A stretch of 45,039 nt of DNA from Acidobacteriota bacterium. GTDB lineage: Bacteria; Acidobacteriota; Vicinamibacteria; Vicinamibacterales; UBA2999. The notes under the pieces are model-generated. The model was not told the origin of the DNA. It ran no database searches and worked only from the letters and a program-made list of their open reading frames with translations. This document shows, in pieces, positions 28,150-35,299 of the stretch (positions are counted from its first letter, which is position 1; the number at the start of each line of letters is the position of its first letter). The position numbers were made by a program, and so were the translations under genes. The stretch is from the NCBI GenBank assembly GCA_020851565.1, contig JADZCN010000107.1, positions 1 to 45,039 of the forward strand, written 5' to 3'.

Positions 28150-28856
28150 TCGCCCGCCTGGCGTTCAGCACCGCGTGGATACTCGCGGGCGCGGCGGCGT
28201 TTGCCGCGGCCCTCTGGGCGTTCCTCAATACCCCCGAGTCCACCGTCTTCACGCTGGCGCTCTCCCTCGTGCTCGTGCTGGTGATGTACGCCGTGACGGC
28301 CCTCACCTGGAGCGGCGCCCTGCTTGGGTGGGCTCACGGATGGTCGGGCGCCACGGCCCGGCGATCGCTTGCGGGGCTTTCACGATTCCTGCTGCCGCTG
28401 CTCGTGGCCAGCCTGGCCTGGTGGCTCGTCGGCCGCGGGCTCGAATGGATCACCGCGCACGCTGGCGAGATCAGCGCGTGGTTCATCGCAACGCTGGACT
28501 GGGCCGACGTCCGATGGTTGCTGAGCGGCGTCAGCTACGCCGGCGAGTGGGTTCGCTGGCTGGCGATCCCGTTCGCGGCGCTCGTGTGGCTCGGCCACCT
28601 GCTGTCGCGCGGCTGGCAGCCCCTCTTCGATCGCGCCTGCCTCACGCACGCGTTCTCCCCGCTGCGCCTGGTGCTGGCCACGCTGGTTGCTGGCGCGACC
28701 ATCGACGCGCCGCTTCGCTACGGGGTGTACTGGGTGCCCCAGGGTCTGCCGGCAACCTGGGTGGAACCAGCATTCGCAGCCGCGAAGTTCGGCGTCATGG
28801 CGCTGCTCGGCGCGATCGGCGCGAGCCTGATCGCAAAGCTGGCGGTCAGGGCATAG
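28146..28856 (+). CDS. Integral membrane protein coupled to the macroglobulin
   Basis: A 236-residue protein started at a GTG overlapping the macroglobulin stop (GTGA). It has about six hydrophobic segments (AWILAGAAAFAAALWAFL, LALSLVLVLVMYAVTALTW, FLLPLLVASLAWWLVG, WLAIPFAALVWLGHLL, LVLATLVAGATI, FGVMALLGAIGASLIAKL). I recognise no family. Translational coupling suggests it works with the macroglobulin, for example as an inner-membrane partner. A TTCTCGGG repeat starts one base after its stop. Confidence 0.8.
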   Translation: MIARLAFSTAWILAGAAAFAAALWAFLNTPESTVFTLALSLVLVLVMYAVTALTWSGALLGWAHGWSGATARRSLAGLSRFLLPLLVASLAWWLVGRGLEWITAHAGEISAWFIATLDWADVRWLLSGVSYAGEWVRWLAIPFAALVWLGHLLSRGWQPLFDRACLTHAFSPLRLVLATLVAGATIDAPLRYGVYWVPQGLPATWVEPAFAAAKFGVMALLGAIGASLIAKLAVRA

Positions 28857-28948
28857 GGGTTCTGAGGTTCTCGGGTTCTCGGGTTCTGGGGTTCTGAGGT
28901 TCTCGGGTTCTCGGGTTCTGGGGTTCTCGGGTTCTGGGGTTCTCGGGT
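28857..28948. repeat. GGTTCTCGG/GGTTCTGGG tandem repeat between convergent genes
   Basis: About nine imperfect 9-11 base units built on GGTTCTCG, GGTTCTGG and GGTTCTGA fill the whole gap between the membrane protein and the fusion PBP, whose stop codon lies at its edge. The same unit recurs at 37786-37826, so this is a dispersed family. Confidence 0.9.
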
Positions 28949-31390
28949 TCAGCGGACCTCGTCCCACTTCCTGCCCGACGCGATCGCGCGCGCGAAGCAG
29001 GCTTCGGCTCGTTCGTAGGCGTCGCGTTGTGCCCCGGCGGAGATGGGCCGCAGGATGTCGGCATCCGACGGACAGCTCACCCGCACAGTCGACCTCGCAT
29101 CGGCTTCCGGATCCCGCTTCCCGGATCCCGGTTCCCGGCTGAAGTAGATCGCCGCCCCTTCCCGCACCCACATCGGCCGTGACGCCAGCGCGCCGTCGAG
29201 CATCGCGTGCGCGACCTCGTGGCGCACCGTGCGTTCCAGTTGCCCGCGTTGTTTGAGGATGGCGAGCGGCAGCAGGTCGATGTCGGTCCCCGACGTGGCG
29301 CCCGAGACCCACCACGGCTGTCCCGTGGCACGCCCGAAGCTCGCCACGGTGGGATGCACGGTGACCCGGATTGCACCCGGTGCGGCCTGGCCCGTGGCTT
29401 TCGCCACGGCGTCCCGCGCGCGGCGCACCAGGGCCTGCAGCGCGGCGCGCTCGCCCTCGTCCTCCGCGGGCAGCGCTACCTGCACGTCCGGAGCCGCGGG
29501 CGCAGCGCCGGCGGCCGGAGGCATCGCGGCCGTCGCCGCTGCCGCGCCCGGTGAGGGGGCAGCCACCGGTCCCGCCGTTGATGCCGATCGTGCGGTGGCC
29601 AGCAGCGACGGCCCCGCGCCCACGACGAGCGCCGGGAAGTAGAACTTCAGGATCTCGTCCGCGCTGGCCCCACGTGCCGCACGAGCCCCGGCGCCGACGA
29701 CGCACAAGCCGACGCCGTGACCGAAGCCGCGCCCGCGGAAGCGGAAGCCGGTGCCCGTCCGGTCCACGTCGAAGGCCGTGCTCTTCACCATCTGCCAGCC
29801 GCCGACGCGCCCCATCGCCATCCGGAAGTCGTGGCCGCTGATATCGGGTGGCGTGAACCCCTCGGCGCGCAGGCGCACGACGCGGCCCGAGGCGTTGCGC
29901 TGCAGCACGCGCAGCCCCCGCAGGCGGCCGCCGCGCAGGCCCGCGGCCCGCAGCGCGCGCTCCACGTCGGTCACGCGGATGTCACTCTGCCACGGCGGCT
30001 CGCCCGCGCAGGCATCGTCACGCGCCGGCTCGCCGTAGTCCGCCGCGCCCGGCCACACCTGCGAAGCGCGCTCGATGCGGCCGCCGCACCATGCCGAGTA
30101 GAAGACCGAGGCCGGCTGCCCCTGGTGCAGCAGCGCCCGGCCCGACGTGGCCGTCGCGGCGCGGCGAGTCGCGGCGGTGGCGGCCCGCGTCACCTGGCAG
30201 TGTGTCGTGTCGCAGAGGTCGAAGCCCTCGCCGCGATGGCGGTTGCGATTGGCCAGGGCAAAGGTGCGGGCGGTGATGGCCAGCGCCTCCTGCGCGGCGT
30301 CGCCGGCACGCGGCTGCCCTTCCCCGGCCAGCACCTCCGCGACGTAGTCGTCCAGGGCGAGCGTGTCCACGCGCGTGCGTCCGTCCGGCAGCGTGCGGCC
30401 CAGGCGAATGGCCGGCGTGGGCGCCGTCACCCCCCGCACGAGATCGGCGGCAATCGCGGCCGCGTCGACGCCGGCGCCGCCGGGCGCCACCACGACGAGG
30501 CCGTGTGTCGGGCGCTCGACCGGCGCCAGCGCCACCACCACGCCCATGGCGCCCCCGCCCGGCATGGGCGCCGTGCCGGTCTTGGCCAGGGCGGCGACAC
30601 CTGCCGAGCCAAACGCCGCGGCCGTGCCGAACGTGGCAGCGCCCTTCAGCCCCTCGACGAGCACCCTTCGCGTCTCGGCCCGCATCGGCACTGGCGGGTC
30701 CGGGCCGACGCCGACGAGCCGCGCCATCACGTCCACCAGGGCGCGCGGCGTGACGCGTGGGCCGTCGAGCCCGACGAGCGCAGGCCCGAGCTTCGCGGAC
30801 GCAGCCAGCGGCGGCAACCCCGCGGCCAGCCGCGTGCGGTTGACCTGCTCGCGCGTCAGGCGTCTCGCCAGCGAGACGAAGTAGTCGTTGCACGAATGCG
30901 CCAGCGCCTCGGCCGCGGTGAGCGGGCGCTGCAGCTCCGGGTGCGCGCACACGAAGCGCACGCCGTCAACGGTGACCACGCGGCGGCACATCGCGCCGGA
31001 ATCTGGGCCCACGGCGCCTGCCTCGAGCGCGGTGACGAGGGTGACGGCCTTGACGATCGACCCGGGCAGGACCGGCGTGTCGAGGATGTCGGCGCGCGCC
31101 TCGCGGCGCTCGCGGGGGTTGGAGAGGTTGCGGAGGAAGAAGGCGGCGCCGGGCGGCGCGGTGGGTTGAGATTCGCCGGGACTGAAGTCCCGGCGCTCCG
31201 TACTCGACGCCCGGCGCTCGGTATTCGACGCCCGGTGCTCCGTATTCGACGCCCGGTGCTCCGTACTGTCCCAACGCGCCGGTGCGCCCGCATACTCAGC
31301 GGAGCGCCGGGGCTTCAGCCCCGGCGTGGCCGCGCCCACGCACACCACGAGCGCCGCGATCGTGAGCACGACCGCGGCCGCGCGCCTCAC
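28949..31390 (-). CDS. Fusion protein: penicillin-binding transpeptidase + SpoIID + HExxH domain
   Basis: An 813-residue protein started at a GTG overlapping the SET-gene stop (GTGA) and beginning with a membrane/signal segment (AAAVVLTIAALVVCVGAA). Residues 22-73 are repeat-derived. A transpeptidase domain follows with S111-x-x-K114, S166-x-N168 and K270-T-G272. A SpoIID domain comes next (LDDYVAEVLAGEGQP with catalytic-type E357; DLCDTTHCQV), a family that cleaves glycan strands of peptidoglycan. An Ala/Pro linker leads to HEVAH (724-728) with a downstream E744, a zinc metallopeptidase signature. All three activities fit cell-wall remodelling in the periplasm. Combining them in one chain is unusual. 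The domain calls rest on catalytic motifs. Confidence 0.88.
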   Translation of the reverse strand: MRRAAAVVLTIAALVVCVGAATPGLKPRRSAEYAGAPARWDSTEHRASNTEHRASNTERRASSTERRDFSPGESQPTAPPGAAFFLRNLSNPRERREARADILDTPVLPGSIVKAVTLVTALEAGAVGPDSGAMCRRVVTVDGVRFVCAHPELQRPLTAAEALAHSCNDYFVSLARRLTREQVNRTRLAAGLPPLAASAKLGPALVGLDGPRVTPRALVDVMARLVGVGPDPPVPMRAETRRVLVEGLKGAATFGTAAAFGSAGVAALAKTGTAPMPGGGAMGVVVALAPVERPTHGLVVVAPGGAGVDAAAIAADLVRGVTAPTPAIRLGRTLPDGRTRVDTLALDDYVAEVLAGEGQPRAGDAAQEALAITARTFALANRNRHRGEGFDLCDTTHCQVTRAATAATRRAATATSGRALLHQGQPASVFYSAWCGGRIERASQVWPGAADYGEPARDDACAGEPPWQSDIRVTDVERALRAAGLRGGRLRGLRVLQRNASGRVVRLRAEGFTPPDISGHDFRMAMGRVGGWQMVKSTAFDVDRTGTGFRFRGRGFGHGVGLCVVGAGARAARGASADEILKFYFPALVVGAGPSLLATARSASTAGPVAAPSPGAAAATAAMPPAAGAAPAAPDVQVALPAEDEGERAALQALVRRARDAVAKATGQAAPGAIRVTVHPTVASFGRATGQPWWVSGATSGTDIDLLPLAILKQRGQLERTVRHEVAHAMLDGALASRPMWVREGAAIYFSREPGSGKRDPEADARSTVRVSCPSDADILRPISAGAQRDAYERAEACFARAIASGRKWDEVR
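31174..31326. repeat. REP-like palindromes flanking three 21-bp tandem repeats, inside the fusion gene
   Basis: A palindrome at 31174-31195 (arms CGCCGGGACT/AGTCCCGGCG) and an oppositely oriented one at 31305-31326 (arms CGCCGGGGCT/AGCCCCGGCG) enclose three 21-base units beginning CTCCGTACTCGACGCCCGG (31196-31258). They encode residues 22-73 of the fusion protein in frame. The same palindrome occurs between genes at 16205-16287. Confidence 0.9.
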
Positions 31391-31854
31391 AGACGGGTCT
31401 TGCAGTTCGGGCGGCACCGGCACGGGATCGTCTTGTCCCCGTCGGTGTTGTAGTCGTAGGTGAGCTCTTCGCCGGCGCGGATGTTGCGCGCGGCGCGAAT
31501 CCAGATCGTCTTGTCCACCACTTCCACCCAGCAGTTCGGGGTGCACGAGTGGTTGATGAAGCGCGCGACGTTGCCGCCCACGTTGGCGTCCCGGCTCCAG
31601 GCGCGGTTCACCCGGAACACCCAGATGCAGCCCTGGCGCAGGTAGCGATCCTCGCGGTTCACGCTCTGCTTGTTGCTGATGAGCTCCCCCGCGTAGTCGA
31701 TGATGCGCTTGTTCTTGTTGATCGGCTCCAGCGCGAACACGCCCCAGCCGTGCAGCTTCGACTTGCGCCGCTGGATCCTCGGCAGGTTCGGAACGGGAGG
31801 GGGAGCGGGGGCGGGTGCGGCCTTCCTGGCCTTCGAGGTCGTCGACTTTTTCAT
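31387..31854 (-). CDS. SET-domain protein (lysine methyltransferase type)
   Basis: A 155-residue protein. After a short Lys/Ala/Pro-rich tail it is a complete SET domain: GWGVFALEPINKNKRIIDYAGE, then NVARFINHSCTPNC (SAM and lysine pocket), then AGEELTYDYNTDG and a post-SET cysteine cluster CRCRPNC that would bind zinc with the NHSCTPNC cysteine. Such SET proteins methylate lysines in eukaryotic histones. Bacterial members are scattered and their substrates mostly unknown. It is translationally coupled (GTGA) to the fusion PBP gene. Divergent from the RidA gene, with 66 bases between starts. Confidence 0.93.
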   Translation of the reverse strand: MKKSTTSKARKAAPAPAPPPVPNLPRIQRRKSKLHGWGVFALEPINKNKRIIDYAGELISNKQSVNREDRYLRQGCIWVFRVNRAWSRDANVGGNVARFINHSCTPNCWVEVVDKTIWIRAARNIRAGEELTYDYNTDGDKTIPCRCRPNCKTRL

Positions 31855-31920
31855 CCGGAATCGTCCCCAAGTGTAACACCGCCCGGGCGCGGTGATAGAG
31901 TGGCGCGCGGAGGTGGACGC

Positions 31921-33087
31921 GTGAGAGGCACGATCGTAACGGTGATGACAGCGCTCGCACTCAGTGGGGTGACCATGCAGGGACAGGGTCGGCAGGTGGC
32001 AGTACCCGGCGGCGCGATGCCGTTCAGCCTGGCCACGAAGGCCGACGGCCTCGTCTACGTGGCCGGCACGCTCGCCCAGCAGGGCGACATCAAGGCCCAG
32101 ACCAAGACGGTCATCGACAACATCGGCCAGACCCTCGCCAAGTCGGGCTCGTCGCTGGCCAACGTTGTCGCGGTGCACGTCTACCTGAAGAACGCCGCCG
32201 ACGCCGCCGCCATGACCGAGGTCTGGCGGACCTACTGGCCGAAGGACGCGCCCACCCGCACCACCGTGGTGGCGCAGCTGGTGCGGCCCGACGCCCTCGT
32301 GGAAATGTCCGCCGTCGCCGTGCCGAATGGCGCCGAACGCGTGGTCGTCACGCCGGCGGGCTGGTCCACGGCCAACCCGTACAGCTACGCCATCCGCACC
32401 GGCGACACGCTGTTCATGTCCGGCATCGTCGCGCGCAACAACAAGGACAACACGCCCGTCGACGCCGACATGGCCACGCAGACGCAGACCGTGATGGCCA
32501 CCGCCGGCGAGCTGCTCAAGGCCGCCGGCTTCGGCTTCGAGCACGTCGTCTCGTCGCGGGTGTACATCGCCGACGGCGCCGCGTTCCAGGACATGAACCG
32601 GAACTACACGCCGCACTTCCCGAAGGACCCGCCCGCGCGCGCCACCGTCGTGACGGGCCTCCCCGGCCCGACCTTCAAGGTCGAGATGACGATGACGGCG
32701 CATCGCGGCGCGAAGCAGGCGTTCACGACGCCCGCGGCGGACGGCACACCCGGCAAACCCAGCCCCACCCTGAGCAGCGCCATCAAGGTGGGCAACCGCC
32801 TGTACGTCTCCGGCATCCTGGGCAACACCGCCCAGAACAAGGGAGACATGACGGCCCAGACCACCGAGATCCTGGCCCGCGTCGGCCGCACGATGAAAGC
32901 CGCCGGCTTCGGCTGGGAGGACGTGGTGGACGGCATCGTCTACGTCACGGACGTCTCGAAGTTCGACGCCATGAACACCGGCTACCGGACGGTCTTCCCG
33001 AAGGACTTCCCGGCCCGGGCGACCGTGGGCACCGGGCTCGTCAGCCCCGACGGCCTGGTCGAGATCATGTTCGTCGCCTCGAAGTAG
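31921..33087 (+). CDS. Exported protein with three tandem RidA (YjgF) domains
   Basis: A 388-residue protein from a GTG at 31921 preceded by GGAGG seven bases upstream. An N-terminal hydrophobic segment (IVTVMTALALSGVTMQ) suggests export. Three RidA-like repeats follow, each with a G-x-LYVAG/LFMSG/LYVSG strand, a helix with an LAKSG/LLKAAG/MKAAG turn, and an FPKDxPARATV-type end (about residues 25-140, 140-262 and 275-388). Cytosolic RidA forms trimers and hydrolyses reactive imines. Here three domains in one chain could mimic the trimer. The substrate and cell location are inferred. Confidence 0.87.
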   Translation: MRGTIVTVMTALALSGVTMQGQGRQVAVPGGAMPFSLATKADGLVYVAGTLAQQGDIKAQTKTVIDNIGQTLAKSGSSLANVVAVHVYLKNAADAAAMTEVWRTYWPKDAPTRTTVVAQLVRPDALVEMSAVAVPNGAERVVVTPAGWSTANPYSYAIRTGDTLFMSGIVARNNKDNTPVDADMATQTQTVMATAGELLKAAGFGFEHVVSSRVYIADGAAFQDMNRNYTPHFPKDPPARATVVTGLPGPTFKVEMTMTAHRGAKQAFTTPAADGTPGKPSPTLSSAIKVGNRLYVSGILGNTAQNKGDMTAQTTEILARVGRTMKAAGFGWEDVVDGIVYVTDVSKFDAMNTGYRTVFPKDFPARATVGTGLVSPDGLVEIMFVASK

Positions 33088-33154
33088 GGACGGGCAGCGG
33101 CCCAGCCGCGTTTTGGTGCAATGGCGAGTCCGACCCTGTGCTAGCGTGTCGAAG

Positions 33155-34165
33155 ATGGAAGGAATCTTCCCGGCATGGGGTCGGATTCTCCAGGGGTATC
33201 GTCCCAATCTCTCCATTGAAATCACGCGCGAATGCCCGCTCCGCTGCCCCGGGTGCTACGCCTACGGCGACGAGCACCTGGGCGGCGGGCAGACGCTACG
33301 CACGCTGGCCGACTTCAAGGGACAGGCGCTCATCGACGGCGTGATGGAGGTGGTGGATCGCCACCGCCCCATCCACGTCTCCATCGTCGGAGGCGAGCCG
33401 CTGGTCCGCTACCGGGAGCTGGACGTCATCCTGCCGCGCCTGGCCGAGCGCGGCATCCACTCGCAGCTCGTGACGAGCGCCGTGCGGCCCATCCCCGCGG
33501 CATGGGCCGGCATCCGGCGGCTTCAGATCTGCGTCTCCATCGACGGGCTCCAGCCGGAACACGATGTCCGGCGGACGCCCGCGACCTACGACCGCATCCT
33601 CAAGCACATCGCCGGGCACCAGATCACCGTGCACTGCACCGTCACCAGGCAGCAGGTCCAGCGTGACGGGTACATCGAGGCCTTCGTGCAGCAGTGGTCC
33701 GACAACCCCAGCGTGCGGACGATCTGGGTGAGCCTCTACACGCCGCAGGTGGGAGAGTCGTCGGCGGAGATGCTGCGACCCGAGGACCGGGCGCGCGTGG
33801 TGAGCGAGCTGATGGCCCTGCGTGAACGCTTCCCCAAGCTGCAGATGCCGAAGGGACTGCTGAAGGCCTACCTCACGCCGCCCGACGGGCCGGACGATTG
33901 CATCTTCGCACGGACGACCGACTGCGTGTCCGCCGACCTGACGACGAAGATCACCCCGTGCCAGTTCGGGGGGAACCCCGACTGCGGAAACTGCGGGTGC
34001 ATGGCTTCGGCGGCGCTCGCCGCCGTCGGGAACCACCACCTGCCGGGCGGCATCCGGGTCGGCGCCATCTTCAACGCGTCGTTCCGCGTCGGCAACACCG
34101 TGCGTGGACTTCGCGAGCGAATCTCGTCCTCCCAGACGAAGGCCGAGCCGGTGCCGGAAGGGTAA
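33155..34165 (+). CDS. Radical SAM protein
   Basis: A 336-residue protein from the ATG at 33155. The iron-sulphur site is C27-PLR-C31-PG-C34, with SIVGGEP (GGE motif) and SIDG motifs of the radical SAM barrel. The C-terminus has a second cysteine cluster (DDCIF ... DCVSADL ... PCQFGG ... DCGNCGC), suggesting an auxiliary iron-sulphur cluster as in SPASM/twitch-type enzymes. The substrate is not evident. No small precursor peptide is seen beside it, and the next gene starts 135 bases downstream. Confidence 0.9.
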   Translation: MEGIFPAWGRILQGYRPNLSIEITRECPLRCPGCYAYGDEHLGGGQTLRTLADFKGQALIDGVMEVVDRHRPIHVSIVGGEPLVRYRELDVILPRLAERGIHSQLVTSAVRPIPAAWAGIRRLQICVSIDGLQPEHDVRRTPATYDRILKHIAGHQITVHCTVTRQQVQRDGYIEAFVQQWSDNPSVRTIWVSLYTPQVGESSAEMLRPEDRARVVSELMALRERFPKLQMPKGLLKAYLTPPDGPDDCIFARTTDCVSADLTTKITPCQFGGNPDCGNCGCMASAALAAVGNHHLPGGIRVGAIFNASFRVGNTVRGLRERISSSQTKAEPVPEG

Positions 34166-34300
34166 GGCGGAAGGCAGAAGACGGAAGCCCGCCACAGAGC
34201 GCAGGCGTCGTGGCGGACGGGCGGCGCGGGGGTGGGGCGGTTGTTATACTCAGGCCGACACCCTTCGGGAACTGCCGTGGACTGCTTGAAGCGCCTCCCC

Positions 34301-35281
34301 ATGCGCCCGCTGCTGCTCGGTCTCTCGCTTGCCCTCGCGCTCCTGTCCAGCGAGCCGCCCCGCGCGCTCGCAGCCTGGCTCATCGGCCCTTCTGCTCCGT
34401 CGGTACAGCCATCCCCCGTTTCATCTGCGTCATCTGCGTCATCTGCGGCTTCTGCGTCATCTGCGGCTTCTGCGGCTTCTGCGGCCTCTGCGGCCCCTCC
34501 CCCATCTGCGTCCCAATCGGCGGCCATCCGCTTCGGCGTGATCGGCGACATGGGCAACGCCAGCCGCCGGCAGTACGAGACGGCACGCCAGCTCTGGGCA
34601 CAGCACGAGCGCTTCCCCTTCGAGTTCGTCCTCACCGTCGGCGACAACATCTACGGCGACGAGAGCTCTGCCGACATGCACCGCAAGTTCGCCCTGCCGT
34701 ACGAGCCCATCATCAAGGCGAAGATCCCGTTCTACGCCACACTCGGGAACCACGACGACCGTTCCCAGGTGAACTACCCGCTCTTCAACATGAACGGCCG
34801 CGCCTACTACACGTTCACGCGCGGCCCCGTCCAGTTCTTCGCGCTCGACTCGACGCAGCTCACGCAGGATCAGCTGCGCTGGTTCGAGGACGAGATCACG
34901 AGGTCCACCGTGCCATGGCGGATCGCGTACTTCCACCACCCCATCTACTCGTCCGGGCTCAGGCACGGCCCGCTGCTGGTGCTGCGCGCAGCCCTCGAGC
35001 CCATCCTGTCCACGTTCGGGGCCCGCGTCGTCTTCATGGGGCACGAGCACTTCTACGAGCGGCTGCACCCGCGTTACGGCGTCTACCCCTTCATCACGGG
35101 ATCGGGCGGCGAGCTCCGGCGCGGGGGCATTCGAGACGGCTCGGAGGCCATGGCCGCCGGCTACGACGAGGACAACGCGTTCGTGCTGGTGGAGATCGAG
35201 GGCGACACCCTCCGCTTCGAAGCCGTCAACCGGCTCGGCAGGATTGTCGATTCTGGAACGATCCCCCGAATCGACAAGTGA
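34301..35281 (+). CDS. Calcineurin-like metallophosphatase (purple acid phosphatase type), exported
   Basis: A 326-residue protein from the ATG at 34301 with a signal peptide (LLLGLSLALALLSSEPPRALA). Metal-binding motifs are in order: GDMG, GDNIYG, GNHDD, FHHPIY and GHEHFYER, matching the dinuclear metallophosphoesterase core. It would hydrolyse phosphate esters outside the cytoplasm. Between the signal and the catalytic domain is a Ser/Ala linker (about residues 41-65) made of ATCTGCG-type DNA repeats. A TATACT hexamer lies at 34245-34250. Confidence 0.93.
   Translation: MRPLLLGLSLALALLSSEPPRALAAWLIGPSAPSVQPSPVSSASSASSAASASSAASAASAASAAPPPSASQSAAIRFGVIGDMGNASRRQYETARQLWAQHERFPFEFVLTVGDNIYGDESSADMHRKFALPYEPIIKAKIPFYATLGNHDDRSQVNYPLFNMNGRAYYTFTRGPVQFFALDSTQLTQDQLRWFEDEITRSTVPWRIAYFHHPIYSSGLRHGPLLVLRAALEPILSTFGARVVFMGHEHFYERLHPRYGVYPFITGSGGELRRGGIRDGSEAMAAGYDEDNAFVLVEIEGDTLRFEAVNRLGRIVDSGTIPRIDK
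34421..34494. repeat. CATCTGCGT/CTTCTGCGG nine-base repeats in the phosphatase linker
   Basis: Eight imperfect 9-base units (CATCTGCGT, CATCTGCGG, CTTCTGCGG) give Ser/Ala codons in frame. The same units occur inside dnaE2 at 41317-41354 in another reading frame, so the DNA family, not the peptide, is what recurs. Confidence 0.85.
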
Positions 35282-35299
35282 GAAGCGAGCAGGGCGAAG

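Noticed and set aside
28857..28948. CRISPR array
   Set aside because: Units are 9-11 bases and contiguous with no unique spacers. The same applies to the other repeat runs, and no cas genes are present.
31391..31960. Upstream extension of the fusion PBP
   Set aside because: The frame is open but lies over the SET gene and has no signal peptide. The GTG at 31390 gives a GTGA overlap and an immediate hydrophobic leader.
31387..33225. 612-codon minus-strand frame covering the RidA gene and the SET gene
   Set aside because: Only its last 155 codons (from 31854) are a real protein, the SET domain. The upstream part is antisense to the triple RidA repeats and has no recognisable sequence.
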